Shown: positions 10,305 through 22,576 of the stretch, piece by piece
Layout of the letters: every line of letters begins with the position of its first letter
Numbering within the stretch: position 1 is the first letter of the stretch
Origin: Aspidiotus rigidus
Lineage: Eukaryota > Arthropoda > Insecta > Hemiptera > Diaspididae
Direction: 5' to 3'
Assembly (NCBI GenBank): GCA_035079385.1
Contig: JAVHKY010000053.1
Coordinates: forward strand, 2,852,001 to 2,916,000
DNA: 64,000 nt
Program-made: the position numbers and the translations under genes
Notes under the pieces: model-generated
Database searches by the model: none
Told to the model about the DNA's origin: nothing
Seen by the model: only the letters and a program-made list of their open reading frames with translations

Positions 10305-11726
10305 CCTGTTAGAATTTGATGATAAATTGGAATAATTCTCAATACTTCTCGCACGTATTTTAATGAAGTACAACACAAAGACGCAGTAGATCAAGAATGC
10401 CTGTTTATTTTTATTAGTTTACAATTGGGATGTTAACCCGAGTTGCGTAAGTTGGTAGCCGTGCTCGAACATGTGGGGGATAATTTTAACGTACCATGCT
10501 TCATGATGGGGAATTTGCAATTTTCAAATACGATTTAAATTATTACAATTCGTAATATCAAAAAATTATATCCTATAAATCGTTTAAACACTTCAAGAGA
10601 ATCGATAACTGAAAGAAGTAATTCTAATGGTGAAGTATTGAGTCATCTACGACTAATTGAAAATCTCGTTTCTTATGGCCGAATACATTGAATGTAAAAT
10701 CGTCACCCAGAAATTCAAGCGAGTGCGGCGAGAGAGGAAGGCGATTCTAGCGCTACCAAACATAGGTTAACATCCCAAGAGGTGCTGCTGCTACCTCGAT
10801 ATTCCAGCAGACGTGAAGCCTGTCAGTGATACTGGCGTTCGTATAGGAGCGCTGTTGTCTGAGTCTCAAGACTTGTACATTATTTTCAACACTTCCCCGC
10901 AAGTCGAGGAGAACTCAGAGACGACTCAGACGTAAGTGAGAAAACTCAAAGACTACTTTAGAGAAAAACTCACTCTACTGACAGTTATTACTGAACAACT
11001 CACCTGTTTAAAATAATTATTATTCAGAAGGAAAAAGCAGCAAAAACCTTTGATGCATATCATGAGATAAGGTGAGGATAAGAATAAAATCATCATAAAA
11101 CTTTGATACTTCAATTCATGATATGACCTTGGCCACGACGAAAGGAAAAGTGAGTATTATACTGTTTGATTCAACGTTCACTTTCTTATCAACAGATAAT
11201 CATTTTATTGATATTTTTGTAGGTTCACATCCATAGCTCTTGCTGGACCAGAATGATAAGGAATATAGTAACATAATACCCAATATAGCGATACTTAACA
11301 AATTAAACAACCAAATATAAATGCCTGACGAATAATATGAATCGTCGTAGTAGAGTAAAACAAAAATTCAACAGTATAAAAAAGACTTATACATAAGAAG
11401 ATCATATAGGTAGAGATCAAAATTCCCATTTTTAAAGCGGGACTGGGCCCATAACCTGTTAGAATTTGATGATAAATTGGAATAATTCTCAATACTTCTC
11501 GCACGTATTTTAATGAAGTACAACACAAAGATGCAGTAGATCAAGAATGTTTATTATTTTGTTATTTTACAATAATATTCCTAATTAATACTGCGTAGTA
11601 ATTAGTCATGGGACTGCCTAACTGGAGAGGTGCTGCTACCTCGATATTCCAGCAGACGTGAAGCCTGTCAGTGATACTGGCGTTCGTATAGGAGCGCTGT
11701 TGTCTGAGTCTCAAGACTTGTACATT
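10305..11726. repeat. duplicated block pair (two segments in direct repeat)
   Basis: Segment A is 10305-10399 and recurs at 11455-11549. Segment B is 10779-10881 and recurs at 11626-11726, each nearly identical. The A-to-B gap is about 380 bases in the first copy and about 77 in the second, so one copy has lost or gained sequence. Segment B (tattccagcagacgtgaagc, cgttcgtataggagcgctgt) has an open frame in places but no start, splice site or domain that supports a gene. Confidence 0.8.
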
Positions 11727-11866
11727 TCAACAACACCAAGTTCATTCAATCAGACCCCTGAGCTATGGCAGTGCCTGAGCCTCCTACACACAGTTCACAT
11801 AAGAATGCTAACTTCACTAGTTGTTGGTTCTGCCGCACACACGAAATCGCTCTGCCGTATACAAAT

Positions 11867-12801
11867 CACGGTATAAGATGAAGAGGTAGTGACAGGAACG
11901 TATTCTGACTGTGGTAAACGCTGTCCGTGATTTTGTAGTAGTTCTGAACATTCCGAGCGCAGCGCTCGTGATGAAAGTGATGGGTAATGTACAGAGTCTT
12001 ATGATGGGAACGCCGCTACTTTCAAAAATTTATTGCAGGATCAGGAATCAGCCGATGCATTTCATATTTGGCATAAAAATACCATTTAATCTACTCTATA
12101 AAATTTTGAAAGAATCATCCTTCTAAGTAAATTCTTGGATTTTTTATAATCCTTGGAAATTTCATCAATACTAGGGTACCAACGGTAACGTCTCGGCGCA
12201 GGTGGGGTGTAGAAGGAACAGGGAAACAGGCCGAGTGTTCGCTGCAAACCTAGCGGAAGTTTGTACGTACAACTTCAAAACTGCGGACACGATTTTAGCG
12301 TTGTGTCATTACCACGGTATAAGATGAAGAGGTAGTGACACGAACGTATTCTGACTGTGGTAAACGCTGTCCGTGATTTTGAAGTAGTTCTGAACATCCC
12401 GAGCGCAGTGTTCGTGATGAAAGTGATGGGTAATGTACAGAGTCTTATGGGAACGCCGCTACTTTCAAAAATTTATTGCAGGATCAGGAATCAGCCGATG
12501 CATTTCATATTTGGCATAAAAATACCATTTAATCTACTCTATAAAATTTTGAAAGAATCACCCTTCTAAGTAAATTCTTGGATTTTTTATAATCCTTGGA
12601 AATTTCATCAATACTAGGGTACCAACGGTAACGTCTCGGCGCAGGTGGGGTGTAGAAGGAACAGGGAAACAGGCCGAGTGTTCGCTGCAAACCTAGCGGA
12701 AGTTTGTACGTACAACTTCAACACTGCGGACACGATTTTAGCGTTGTGTCATTACCTCTTCATCTTATACCGTGGTCATTACCTCTTCATCTTATACCGT
12801 G
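11867..12801. mobile_element. hAT-like MITE, tandem dimer with 8-bp target duplication
   Basis: Two copies of a roughly 450-bp unit lie head to tail: 11867-12312 and 12313-12774. The terminal inverted repeat is about 28 bp, starting cacggtataagatgaagagg. The first copy lacks the last 19 bp of its right terminus and fuses directly to the second; the second has an extra 27-bp copy of its right terminus (to 12801). The whole is flanked by atacaaat at 11859-11866 and 12802-12809, an 8-bp target duplication as made by hAT transposases. Open frames of about 70 codons inside are not supported as genes. Confidence 0.85.
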
Positions 12802-12819
12802 ATACAAATCTAGAAAAAT

Positions 12820-12959
12820 AGATCTACCGTACAAAGTTAAATTGACGTATATGCAGATAATGAATACGAGGAAAAGAGGTTATGGGTAAACTTGATATAT
12901 CCTCTTTTTCTTGTATTCATTATTTGCAATGTCAATTTAACTTTGTATGGCAGAGATCT
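12820..12959. repeat. imperfect hairpin, about 59-bp arms
   Basis: The arm 12820-12879 (agatctaccgtacaaagtta onward) is matched in reverse complement by 12901-12959 (ending cagagatct), with a roughly 21-nt loop. It sits directly between the MITE dimer and the hAT transposase remnant. Confidence 0.8.
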
Positions 12960-12961
12960 TC

Positions 12962-13154
12962 TGACTTATTTACCTACGAATGTGTGTGTGTGCTCCGTCT
13001 CCCTGTGACGTCAACATCTTCGATTTTGATTGAACGCTTGTTCTCTGCTGCTGGCTTTGGGGCAGACGGCAGCGCTGCGGTCAATCTCTCCAGTACTTTA
13101 ACGCAGGCAGAACGCAGGCTCTTATATAAAGAGTTGAGGGATGCCAAGTGTTGA
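12962..13154 (+). pseudogene. hAT transposase C-terminal remnant
   Basis: The frame gives LRLPVTSTSSILIERLFSAA followed by G and ending KELRDAKC and a stop. S-x-x-E-R-x-F-S-x-A-G is the signature of the hAT dimerisation domain near the C terminus. Nothing of the catalytic core is visible upstream, so only a C-terminal scrap survives. The neighbouring non-autonomous element with 8-bp target duplications fits a hAT origin. Confidence 0.6.
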
Positions 13155-16100
13155 CGCTCAGACTCATTTTTCTCTGTAAGTTTAATGTTCAGTTTTTCAA
13201 AAAAAATGAAGAGATGTGAATTTATTCCGCGTAAAATTTCATTTCAGATTCGTCTAATTCGAGTGAACCCGTGAAATTTTTTCCCCCCACAAGAATATTA
13301 TGAGTGCGACTCTGATATTTGGAGGCAAAATAATCTCAACATTTTGAAGGTACAGAAATTCAAGATACGGCAAAGTTGACTATCTATCTTGTGTTTTTAG
13401 GGGTCTGTAATCAGGACGAAGACAATGAAGGCAGTCGAGGATTTCATTAACTTGAAAAGTTTACGATCCAAAGTTCTACGGTTAAAATTAATATAGATTG
13501 ATCTGTCGCGTCGCACCGTCACATGTTTTACGAAATCGAAGAAATTGCAGAAAAATATCATAGATAATTACTCAAGCAACTGATTATAACGAGCATTTTG
13601 CTCACCTTCCTTCCACATTATGAAGGGAGAATGGAAGAAGAATTCTCCCAGAGCCTCATTTTAATAGGCATCGCCCGAAAATGTTGGCGTAGGTAATTAT
13701 AATAATAATAGCGTATTATTTTGCGCTCTCTTCTAGCTCCATCCATTCATCATTGACCAGATCCGAAATTTGGTACCTAATAAAAAAATCATCATTAATA
13801 AACACCCCCGACGGCACTTCAATCATGATCATTGAGGTATAGAATAAGTAGCCTAGGTAGTAAGTAAGTGCAGCAAAATGTCTTTCCTTTTTTTTTCAAA
13901 TCACGGAATTTTGAATTAATTTCACAAAAATTCAAGGTTTCTAGTATGATGAATAAGTCACAAAAATAATAACTGAAATACAAAAAGTGTTGGATCTGTC
14001 TGCTAAGAATTGAAAATGTAAAAAACGGAACTACAGTTTTTGATGTTTCGGCCGAGGCTTCTGGTCTTCATTGAAACCGAAATACAATTAATACCTAATG
14101 ATGATTGTCATACATAATGATAAGCACCAGTTGTTGTCCGAGTGATCGTCTTCCGACTCAGTTGTATGTAATTTTTCTGATAGATAAGAAGATACGACAT
14201 TTTAGAGAAGAATAAAAATTATTTTTCCCAATCATCCATTCTTTCCTCAATGTGATTAAATTCATTAAAGCTCATTCACTATACTATCTTACAATGTTGA
14301 TGGAATCACACCCCAAACTGCAGGTCGAAATTACGAAAAGGTACCTATCGCATGTGTACAACATAAATTGTGCGCTTATCAGCTGATCAAGGACGACGTT
14401 AATTCGTGTGAAAAATATTTCACAAGTGTTTATTACTGAACGAATTAACAATACCTAAATGAAGCAAAAAAAGTCTGAGTTCGGACTAGAGTCGGTAAAA
14501 AATTTAAGAAAAAAACAAAATTAGCAACAGCATTCTTCACAAATGTTTTGTCATCATTTATCATATCGGCTCTTCAATTCGTTCTCTAAATTTACAACTG
14601 CGAGAATAAGTTGACAGTAAGTGTTTCATTATTATGAGTAGATTAAGGAAGAGATTTACACTCGACCATGAATTTTTTTGTAATCCACTACTATGTGATT
14701 GAAAATCTTCGATATGATAATGTTGCATGTAAACATCTTGCATATAGCGTTAAAATTTCAACACACGCGTACGCAGGACTACGATTGTGAAAGTCGTGAT
14801 AGAATCGTCAAATTGAACGAATTTTTGAATCAACGAAAAAATAATAAAAAACAAGCTTTGTTCTTCGATCAGAAATTTCATTTAAACTTCCTATAATTTC
14901 TTGGTATCCTCGTTCCGGGAAAACAAAGGTTACACGACCTATAATAAAAGAGAGATATTGCTGGTAAGTGAAGGGAAAGCGTTTTTGAAATTATATTTGA
15001 TTCATAGTTTTCGGTAGGTACTGATAATGTTGTCGTTTATTGAGAGAAGCTTTAACAACTGATAAATGTCTCAAGGTTTAGCACTAGGAAACTTACCATC
15101 CAGACATATTTACGATTCCGAATACCTATATACCTAGGTACTTTTAAAAATTCGGATAATATTTTTATACTGAAGATTTTATATCGCAAAAAGTCGAAGA
15201 TCTTGTATTCAAATCTCAATTCGTTCTTGACCATGAAAAAAGAAGAGATATTATCGAGAAAATTATTTTTTACAAATTATTAAATGATCAAAAAAATGAT
15301 ACAAAACAAAGATAACACTATTCAATCATTACTTAATTATTGTACGATAAACACGAATCACAAGAAAAGAATGATTATAATCATCTTGAGAGGAAACATT
15401 ATTTAGAACTATTAAACTTACACAAAAAATACAACTCTTCAGACTTTGTCAATACTTTTTTATTGTCTGAAAAAGTGCGAGTTTAAAATTTCATAATTTT
15501 GCAAAATTTAAAAATTATATACTTTTCTTTTTTTTTTTTTCATCTTATAGAAAAAAAGGAAAAACACAACAATGTTAAACTTGAGATGGAATGAAAATTC
15601 ATTAAACTAACGAGACTTGCAACTACATACATTCAGGATTATATTATGAGTTTGGAGTGGGCGGATAGAGACAATAAGAATGAATATGAATTAGATGGGG
15701 GTAGTTCATCGTACTAATCATTTTCTCTTTGACTGTTTGAGAGGGCATTCTTGATGCAGGTAGTGACACATATTAGAAAACTGAAAGAAGGACAAAAAAA
15801 AAGAGTAAAGTTCTCCACTCCAAGGAGAAATATCGACGAATCACGAATAGGTATGTCTTTGGGCGTTTGTTTGCAAAGAAATACAAATGTCATATTTATA
15901 TTAAAAGGGGCTGCGTAGTTTGTTGATTATTACGACCTGAACGGAAAAATTAGTTGAACTTTTGAATTTAAAGATCAATAAATCAATCTCGACTAAATCC
16001 ATTAATAATTTATTATATCGATGTATTGTCTTAAGCACGGTCTTAAGCCACGATAAGTAGTATTGCTATGAATGTATGTCCTATAGTATCCTATATAATA

Positions 16101-16315
16101 AAGCGCGGTTTGTTTACAAATACTGTATAACACTGGCTAGCTAATTTCTCTAGCCTAGTAAGAATGAAGCCTGAAGCAGTAGAGCTTAGTACACCGTATA
16201 TAGGCCTAGAGTGGTGAGGCTATGAATACAGGTCCCAAAGTAGCAGTGGTAAAAATTTTTCCATGTTCCTGAAGTGAAGCCTAGTGTACTGTATGTTAGG
16301 CCTGGTAAAATGAAG
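13155..16315. other. intergenic, no gene seen
   Basis: AT-rich with frequent stops. At 14,030-14,090 (minus) there is a gaaac-containing block resembling the Penelope-like terminal motif at 5.9 kb. At 16,130-16,320 there is a tract rich in cctagtata/taggcctag words. I find no exon pair or domain. Confidence 0.45.
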
Positions 16316-16323
16316 GCTACAAT

Positions 16324-16754
16324 CACGTTATAAGACGTCAAGAGGTGGTGACAGGAACGTATTCTCGCTGTGGTAAACGCTTTGCGTGATTTCGAAGTAT
16401 AGTTCTGAACATACCGAGCGCAGCGCTCGTGTTGAAAACGATAGGTAATGTACAGAGTCTTATGGGAGCGCTGCTACTTTCTAAAAATTATTGTAGAATT
16501 AGGAATCAGCGGAGGCATTTGATACTCGTCATGAATCATCCTTCTAAGTAAATTCTAGAATTTTTTATAATCTTTGGAAATATCATCAATTCTATGGTGC
16601 CAACAGTAATGTCTCGGCGCCGGTGGGGTTTGGAGGGACCACGAAACAGCCCGAGTGTTCGCTGGAAACCTAGCGGGAGTTTGTAAGTACAACTTCAGAA
16701 CTGCGGACATGGTTTTAGCGTTGTGTCATTACCTCTTTATCAGCTCATACCGTG
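16324..16754. mobile_element. third copy of the hAT-like MITE
   Basis: A more diverged copy (left end cacgttataagacgtcaaga, right end ctcataccgtg) is flanked by gctacaat (16316-16323) and gctagaat (16755-16762), a 7/8 match. This independent insertion confirms the 8-bp target duplication seen for the dimer at 11.9-12.8 kb. Confidence 0.8.
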
Positions 16755-17333
16755 GCTAGAATACAGGTCCCAAAATTGGGAAGCTGAAAATTTTTCCAAG
16801 GTTAAAGTAGGTCAACTTACAGATAACCTCCAGTCCAAAGACATTTACAGTAGAAATTGGATATCGGGGCCTTTTTTTCAATATAAGGTCCCGAAGAAGT
16901 TTAGAAGGCTTACGTAAATTTAAAAGTTAAAGTTGACTGATTGTATATTCTCTTCTTCGATCCTCCTATTCATTCCTTCTAAAAATTCACATAAAATAAT
17001 GAACGCACACACTTGGTTGCGTTTCGCAGAAATGCACCCAACCGACTCGACAAAGAATTACATTTTTACGGATTCTGTTTGAACAAAGTTTGGAGCTAAT
17101 TATTGAATCAATGAATATAGATATTTCTCCATTACCGGTATACTTAGTTTTGAATGCAAATTAAAAAAAAAGTTTTGAAATACCGTACATTCTGGTAAAG
17201 TAATTCGAGATCCACAATCATTTTTCTCTTGATAAGAATATCACACAGTCGTATATTTGTGTGTCAAATCATTCCTGTCGAAACACGTGATCCGATTGTT
17301 TCCGGCTTAGTCTTGCTTCTCAAATTCTTTGAT

Positions 17334-19369
17334 TCAGGTCTTGGTTGGTAGTGCACCGGTACGAGGTGGGGGCTCGTAGAGGAGAAGTTTATAGAAAAGT
17401 GTTGCCGCCACAGTTCCACTCAAAGGAGCTAACCAATATATCTGCAATGAAGTCGAACAAACTTATTAAATTTGTTCGAAAGAAAGATGCCCGAAACATT
17501 AACATTCATTTTTCGTTCCTCTTTACCCAATGATCATCCCAACAATTGTTAATAAAAGCCGGAGCAAACGATCGGAATGGATTCAGACTATTCCCAGTGA
17601 ATGGTCCCTGTGTACAGAATAATTATGTAAGTATAAAACATTGTTTATAGATTCAAGCCGCCGTGGCGTCATACTCGCGCTTTCCTTCGATCTTGCCTCC
17701 CCTCCACCCCTAACTTTTTATGACCACGTAACAGGTGTGGATTGATCTCTTTTGGAACGTGGGCCGAATTTTCTTTAATAGATGTAAACAATAATGTACT
17801 CACTAGCACGAAAGACAACGTTGCGATCAAAAATCCAAATTTAATCGGGACTGAGCCTTTCCACGCCTGGTTCCGTTGGTCGGCGGCACTGCAAACGCAT
17901 AATATCAGTAGAAATGTACCCATAAATTCCAGCACAAAAGCCTGACTCACGTCCAAAGTTGGATGAGGTATGGTAGTGCAAAATCCACATTGAGCCTTGT
18001 CACTATATTGTTCGTATAAATCAGATGGAACCACTAGCTGGAACGATGAATTCTTTGATACTTACTCACTTATTTGTAATTACGTAATTCATACAACTTA
18101 CCGCGGCAACAGTCGTTCCCAATAGACAGCCCAAGAAATCTGCGAGCCAATACAGAAGAGCTATGTAAAATGGTACGTTCCCGAGTAGGATTGAGCATAA
18201 CGTTACGCAAGGATTCAAGTGCCCCCCACTGATATAGCCGATTGCCTACAAATTATGGAAAGAATTTGTCCTATTGTAAAATACAAGCATAAACTCGGTA
18301 TCGATCGTACATAAACGCTATAGGGTCCGAGCCCTAGCAGGACGTTCGAATTACTTTTATCAGAAAGATTAAAGGCTTTGAGCCCTGTACGGTTAGAACG
18401 ATTTGGTGAAATACAAGGCTCAGATAGAGAGAAAGCGAGAAAAATTTTGAAATTTGATGAGTCAAAGGATTTAGAATTATTTTGAAGCTCAAGTTCGAGG
18501 ATAGTAAAATATTCCAAAAATTCAGTGTTTTAATGATAATCCGAGGAAAAGGAAGTGAAAAATAAGATGTGAGAAAGAAAAATGTGACCTGCGATGAGAA
18601 AAAGACACTCATTGCCCATCGGCGCAAGAACACCATTTCTCTCTGATTGGACATCTAATCACAGAGAAATGGTGCTCTTGTCAGTGGGCAATGAGCATAC
18701 TTTTCTCATTGCAGGTCACAAATATTAAAACAAGCAGACCCGGATTAAAGGGTCCCAGACGCCACCCCACCGCCAGGCGTTTCTCTCCATTCAAAAAACG
18801 GAACCTTGGGCCCTTCTTTTTTTCTACTTTTCTCTTAAAATTCCACAAAATTCGACCATCGTTTCCAGAAAGACCTTATCCGGGTTCAGAGCCAAATAGA
18901 AAAATTTCTAAATTCGGATTCCAAAAGGAAAAAGAGAATTAGAATACTTTTGCAGATCCCTACTCCGATCCACAATAGCAGCACTTTTTTACTACTATAA
19001 ATTAAAGAGAAAATAAATAGTGGCGTAGTTATGGTAAGGGGGTTGGGGTCAATCCCCCCGAAATTTTTGAAATCGCCATAAGATGTCTAATCCATTTTTA
19101 TGCGCCTAAAAAGGAAAAAAAGTCTCAAACCGCCCGCCGAAATTTCGGTACCTATAATTACGCCATTGAAAATAACTTACGGTGCCTATGGCAGTTATGA
19201 GGAAACCAAAAATGAATCCAACTTTCAACGGAGGAGAGGCCTCAAATTTATCGAGGTCAGCGTACAATCCCAAGCATCCAAAGAACATAAGAAAGGAAGA
19301 GCCCAGTAACTCGCATAAGAAGAAATCAAGTTGCACTTTTGTCGGATAAGTGGTCACAGAGAATACCAT
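17334..19369 (-). CDS. aquaporin / entomoglyceroporin-like channel, complete
   Basis: Five phase-0 exons: 19181-19369, 18102-18245, 17804-18037, 17527-17607 and 17334-17441, giving 251 residues, normal for the MIP family. It begins MVFSVTTYPTKVQLDFFLCE and ends in PPPRTGALPTKT. Six hydrophobic segments and two half-helices are present. The first box reads GGHLNPCVTL (NPC, not NPA) and the second GNSLNPFRSFAPAF (NPF, not NPA). In the selectivity filter I read Phe in helix 2, Ser where water channels have His (helix 5), Asn in loop E, and the conserved Arg after NPF. Replacement of that His is the known hallmark of insect entomoglyceroporins, which pass glycerol and urea. GFCTTIPHPTLDVSQAFVLE is typical of insect aquaporins. 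An acceptor (tttcag) just before the ATG suggests an untranslated or alternative first exon. Confidence 0.92.
18584..18719. repeat. hairpin, about 64-bp arms, in aquaporin intron 1
   Basis: From gtgacctgc at 18584 to gcaggtcac at 18719 the sequence folds on itself with few mismatches (caagaacaccatttctctct pairs with the right arm) and a loop of fewer than ten bases around 18650. It is probably a small foldback insertion in the 935-nt intron 1. Confidence 0.85.
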
Positions 19370-22300
19370 CGCTCCTCCTGAAACTTGGTAATTGAAATCA
19401 TGAGCAAATTATTCTCCTCGCTGAAAGAACCCTATAAAATAGATAAATTGTTCCACGCGAAAACAACCTATAGAGAAGAGAGGTCGATTTGTAGTCGACA
19501 AGGAGTGGAACTTGATCAACTTCAAATGGAAGTCGATTTTGAGTCGACTCTTGGTCGAAACTTTCTGCAGCGCAAACAAATAGGAACCGTGTTTCAAGTC
19601 TCATAGTGGATGACGTCATAATATATAGAGTAATAAGCCACACTAGACCTGACTTACAATATACTGTACTAGGTTTTACTGCTACAGCCCTCATTATTCT
19701 AGGTCTAATATTATACTGACATCATGAGTGACCTTGACCAACTTCAGGGACTTAAGACCTTTGTTTCTTTGAGATCTGTAATCCTTAACCTTCATTATAC
19801 TAAGCCTAACGTACAGTGCACAAGGCTATCCTAGAATTCTCCCTAGTGGACACTCAGGAAATTTTGTGATATCGATCTTAAATCAATGCGTAATATGTTC
19901 CAATAATGATCCTTTGTAATTGACAAAATTGAAACACAATGTTTTCATCACATTCTTATTTTCAAGCCGTTTCATCAGTACACGCCTACAGCGAGTAGAG
20001 CGATGTATGGCATATTGATTGCGGAGAGGCGAGAAATTGTACAGATTACGTGATAGTGCCATGTTCATCATGACAAATGAATAACAATTTTGATTACAAT
20101 TAATAGATTCAAAATGTCCGATTGTGGAAAAGTGAGTTCAACTTGGTTCAACTTCATTTGAGCATCATATAGGATATTTTTAGTCGTTTTGCGAGAAGTC
20201 CCCGGACTGTAGAGGAGACCCCCAAACTATGTTGCACTAGACCACATTTTTCACTACTAGCTGTCACCTCCTTAAGTTCAGGCCAGTTACAAAGATGATT
20301 AAAAGCCAGAGTGCGATAGAGAGACAGCTCCACAATGGAGAGGGAATATTTGAAATAATACATGTAGAGAATTGTACAAAGAGAAGCAAACTCTGGGATT
20401 AAATGGGAACCAATTGCAAAAGCAAAGAGGAAGAAAACCATCCTCTTGAACAATGTAATCACGTTTGATAGCAAAAAATTATTTGGCCTCATGGTGATTG
20501 GACAATTAGAGAAGTAGAACAAAACCAACCAATAAGATGGTAGAAAACTAGGTAGCCAATAGTAACGTAGTATTTAGGTCAATAGAGTGAACCAATCATT
20601 AAGCAGTATGTTACAGCCAATAAGAACACAATATCATATTATTGTAAGAATAAGTTTTTAAGAGTGAACCAATCACAACACAGCATTGTTATAGCCAATA
20701 AGATCACAGTGTTATACCCACATTATACTATGAAAACTTATTGTTATTATGTTCAAAGTCTTGTTCTCCAGTTGCGTTGTGACACAACTGATGATGGGAT
20801 AACACCTAAAAGTACTCTTGTAAAAGCAACTAATAAAGTAGAATTGTACATCTGAAAAACATTGTCAACCTTCAATTATGGCCACTAAATGCCAAAAGCG
20901 GATATCTGTGCTACAGAAGATCTACCAATGAGTCGCAAAACACAAAATAAAAAATCATTTTGAGGGTACGGTAGGTATTTGTGGAGGTGACGAAACCATT
21001 GGATTCGGAGCTGAGCTACCAAGGTTTTTGTGATAGGTGTTAGGCAATGATAAAAGAACGAACATCCCGTGAAAATATATTCTGATCAGCTGGATGTTAT
21101 TGCGGCTCGCCGAAGAAATTATTATTTGTACTGTCAGATATCACCGCGAACCGTAACAGAGCAAGAAGGTCAAGATAATCGGCAAGATGATACAAATTCA
21201 GCCAAAACAGATCGAGGCCATCCATCGACAAGACCGGTGACTAAATGAAGAAGACAAAAACGATGCAAGTCTATATGTTTACTTTCAAATAGAGGATGCC
21301 TTTCAGTGTATGACCTAAACCTGCTTGAATTGCGGTGAAGTCGGGCGAGTTTCTCGTGAACAGCTCGTCGTGTTGATGTGGTGATCCATATCCCGATTGG
21401 GCGTTAAAAACAATTTAGAAATGTGAAAGATATGCGTTGAAACAATTATTGTGGCGATATACAAATAAGCTTATCTTGATAAGAAAATGAACCTAAATTC
21501 GCATTGCCGTTTCATTTAGTTCTATCACACGTTAAATTGACGACTGGATGTAGGTTTATGTTAAAATATAGGTAGGTAATGAGAAAGGCAAGCAAGTGAA
21601 TCAAGTTCTTCTCGCTTGACGGACGTCGCAGGTCGGTATCACGATGTAGACATGATGGAGCTACCGGATATATCAATTAACTACATGAATTGATATTTCA
21701 ACATTTTGAAGAAAATTTTAGTATCGGTAGATAAATAATTCATTTCTTACAAGCTCTGGTAACTTAGGTATCTGCAATTGTTGTTCTCATACAATAGAAG
21801 TGTGTATGTGCGGAAATTATTAGCTCGAAAAGAAGAATCTAGGTTTCAAAACGGCATACCTAATATTATGAATATCGGTCTTCATAAAGTAGGTACCTAA
21901 CACGTTCAATAATAGAATTTTCAGCATTTAGTAGATATAGGTAATAAACACAGTGAAAAAATAATCAGAAAAATAAATAATGTACGAAAGGCAACTTATT
22001 GTTTTAATTATACTCACAAGTTTCATATAGACGTCCCCACAAAAATAACTGATCACGATTGCGATACGATAACAAACGGAGATGTTTTGACCATTGTGAG
22101 ACTACACGAAATATAGCTCGGCTCTTGAAATCTTGTCTAATTCTCGTAATGGCGCATTATCAAACGATATTCACAACACAAACTTACAGCATTACTCTTG
22201 CACAATATTTTGACTGATTCTTCGAAGGAAGAAAGAAAAATGGATGAGAGTAGGGAGAATATCGACTGATTCGAATAGTATACTGCAATTTCGAAATTTA

Positions 22301-22521
22301 TGACGACAATTTCTAACGTCGGAATTGTCGATGTATTCAAGTTCCGTACGATGTCAAAATTCAAAATATATCTCGTTCAAATGAAATTCACGACTGTGAG
22401 ATGAGAGGAGCATCGAGTTGAGGATGATTTTTCGATATTTTTCGTGGTCCACATTTTGTTTTAGCTTTTGTCATAATTCGCTTCATAAATAAAAATGTCT
22501 ATAAACGGAAAAATTAACGCA
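19370..22521. other. intergenic, repeats and word tracts, no gene seen
   Basis: 19,480-19,560 is a TCGA-rich tract; 19,620-19,830 holds ctagac/gtactag words. 20,525-20,710 has six CCAAT boxes in an alternating aaccaatca / agccaataag pattern. Open frames at 20,154-20,528 (minus) and 20,664-20,855 (plus) lack splice context or domains. 20,860-22,500 shows nothing recognisable. Confidence 0.45.
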
Positions 22522-22527
22522 TTTATT
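22522..22527 (-). terminator. polyadenylation signal AATAAA of the dynein gene
   Basis: AATAAA on the minus strand 50 bases past the stop codon of the dynein intermediate chain gene; position and strand fit 3'-end formation. Confidence 0.7.
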
Positions 22528-22576
22528 TCAGGTACTAGAAAATAACAACAAACTTTTCACCATATTGCACTCCTAT

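Noticed and set aside
11911..12569. Pair of 70-71-codon frames repeated in tandem
   Set aside because: They are inside the two copies of the hAT-like MITE; the third copy at 16.3 kb does not keep the frame.
20154..20528. 124-codon minus-strand frame with hydrophobic stretches
   Set aside because: Lies next to a CCAAT-type repeat, no splice or start context, no family resemblance.
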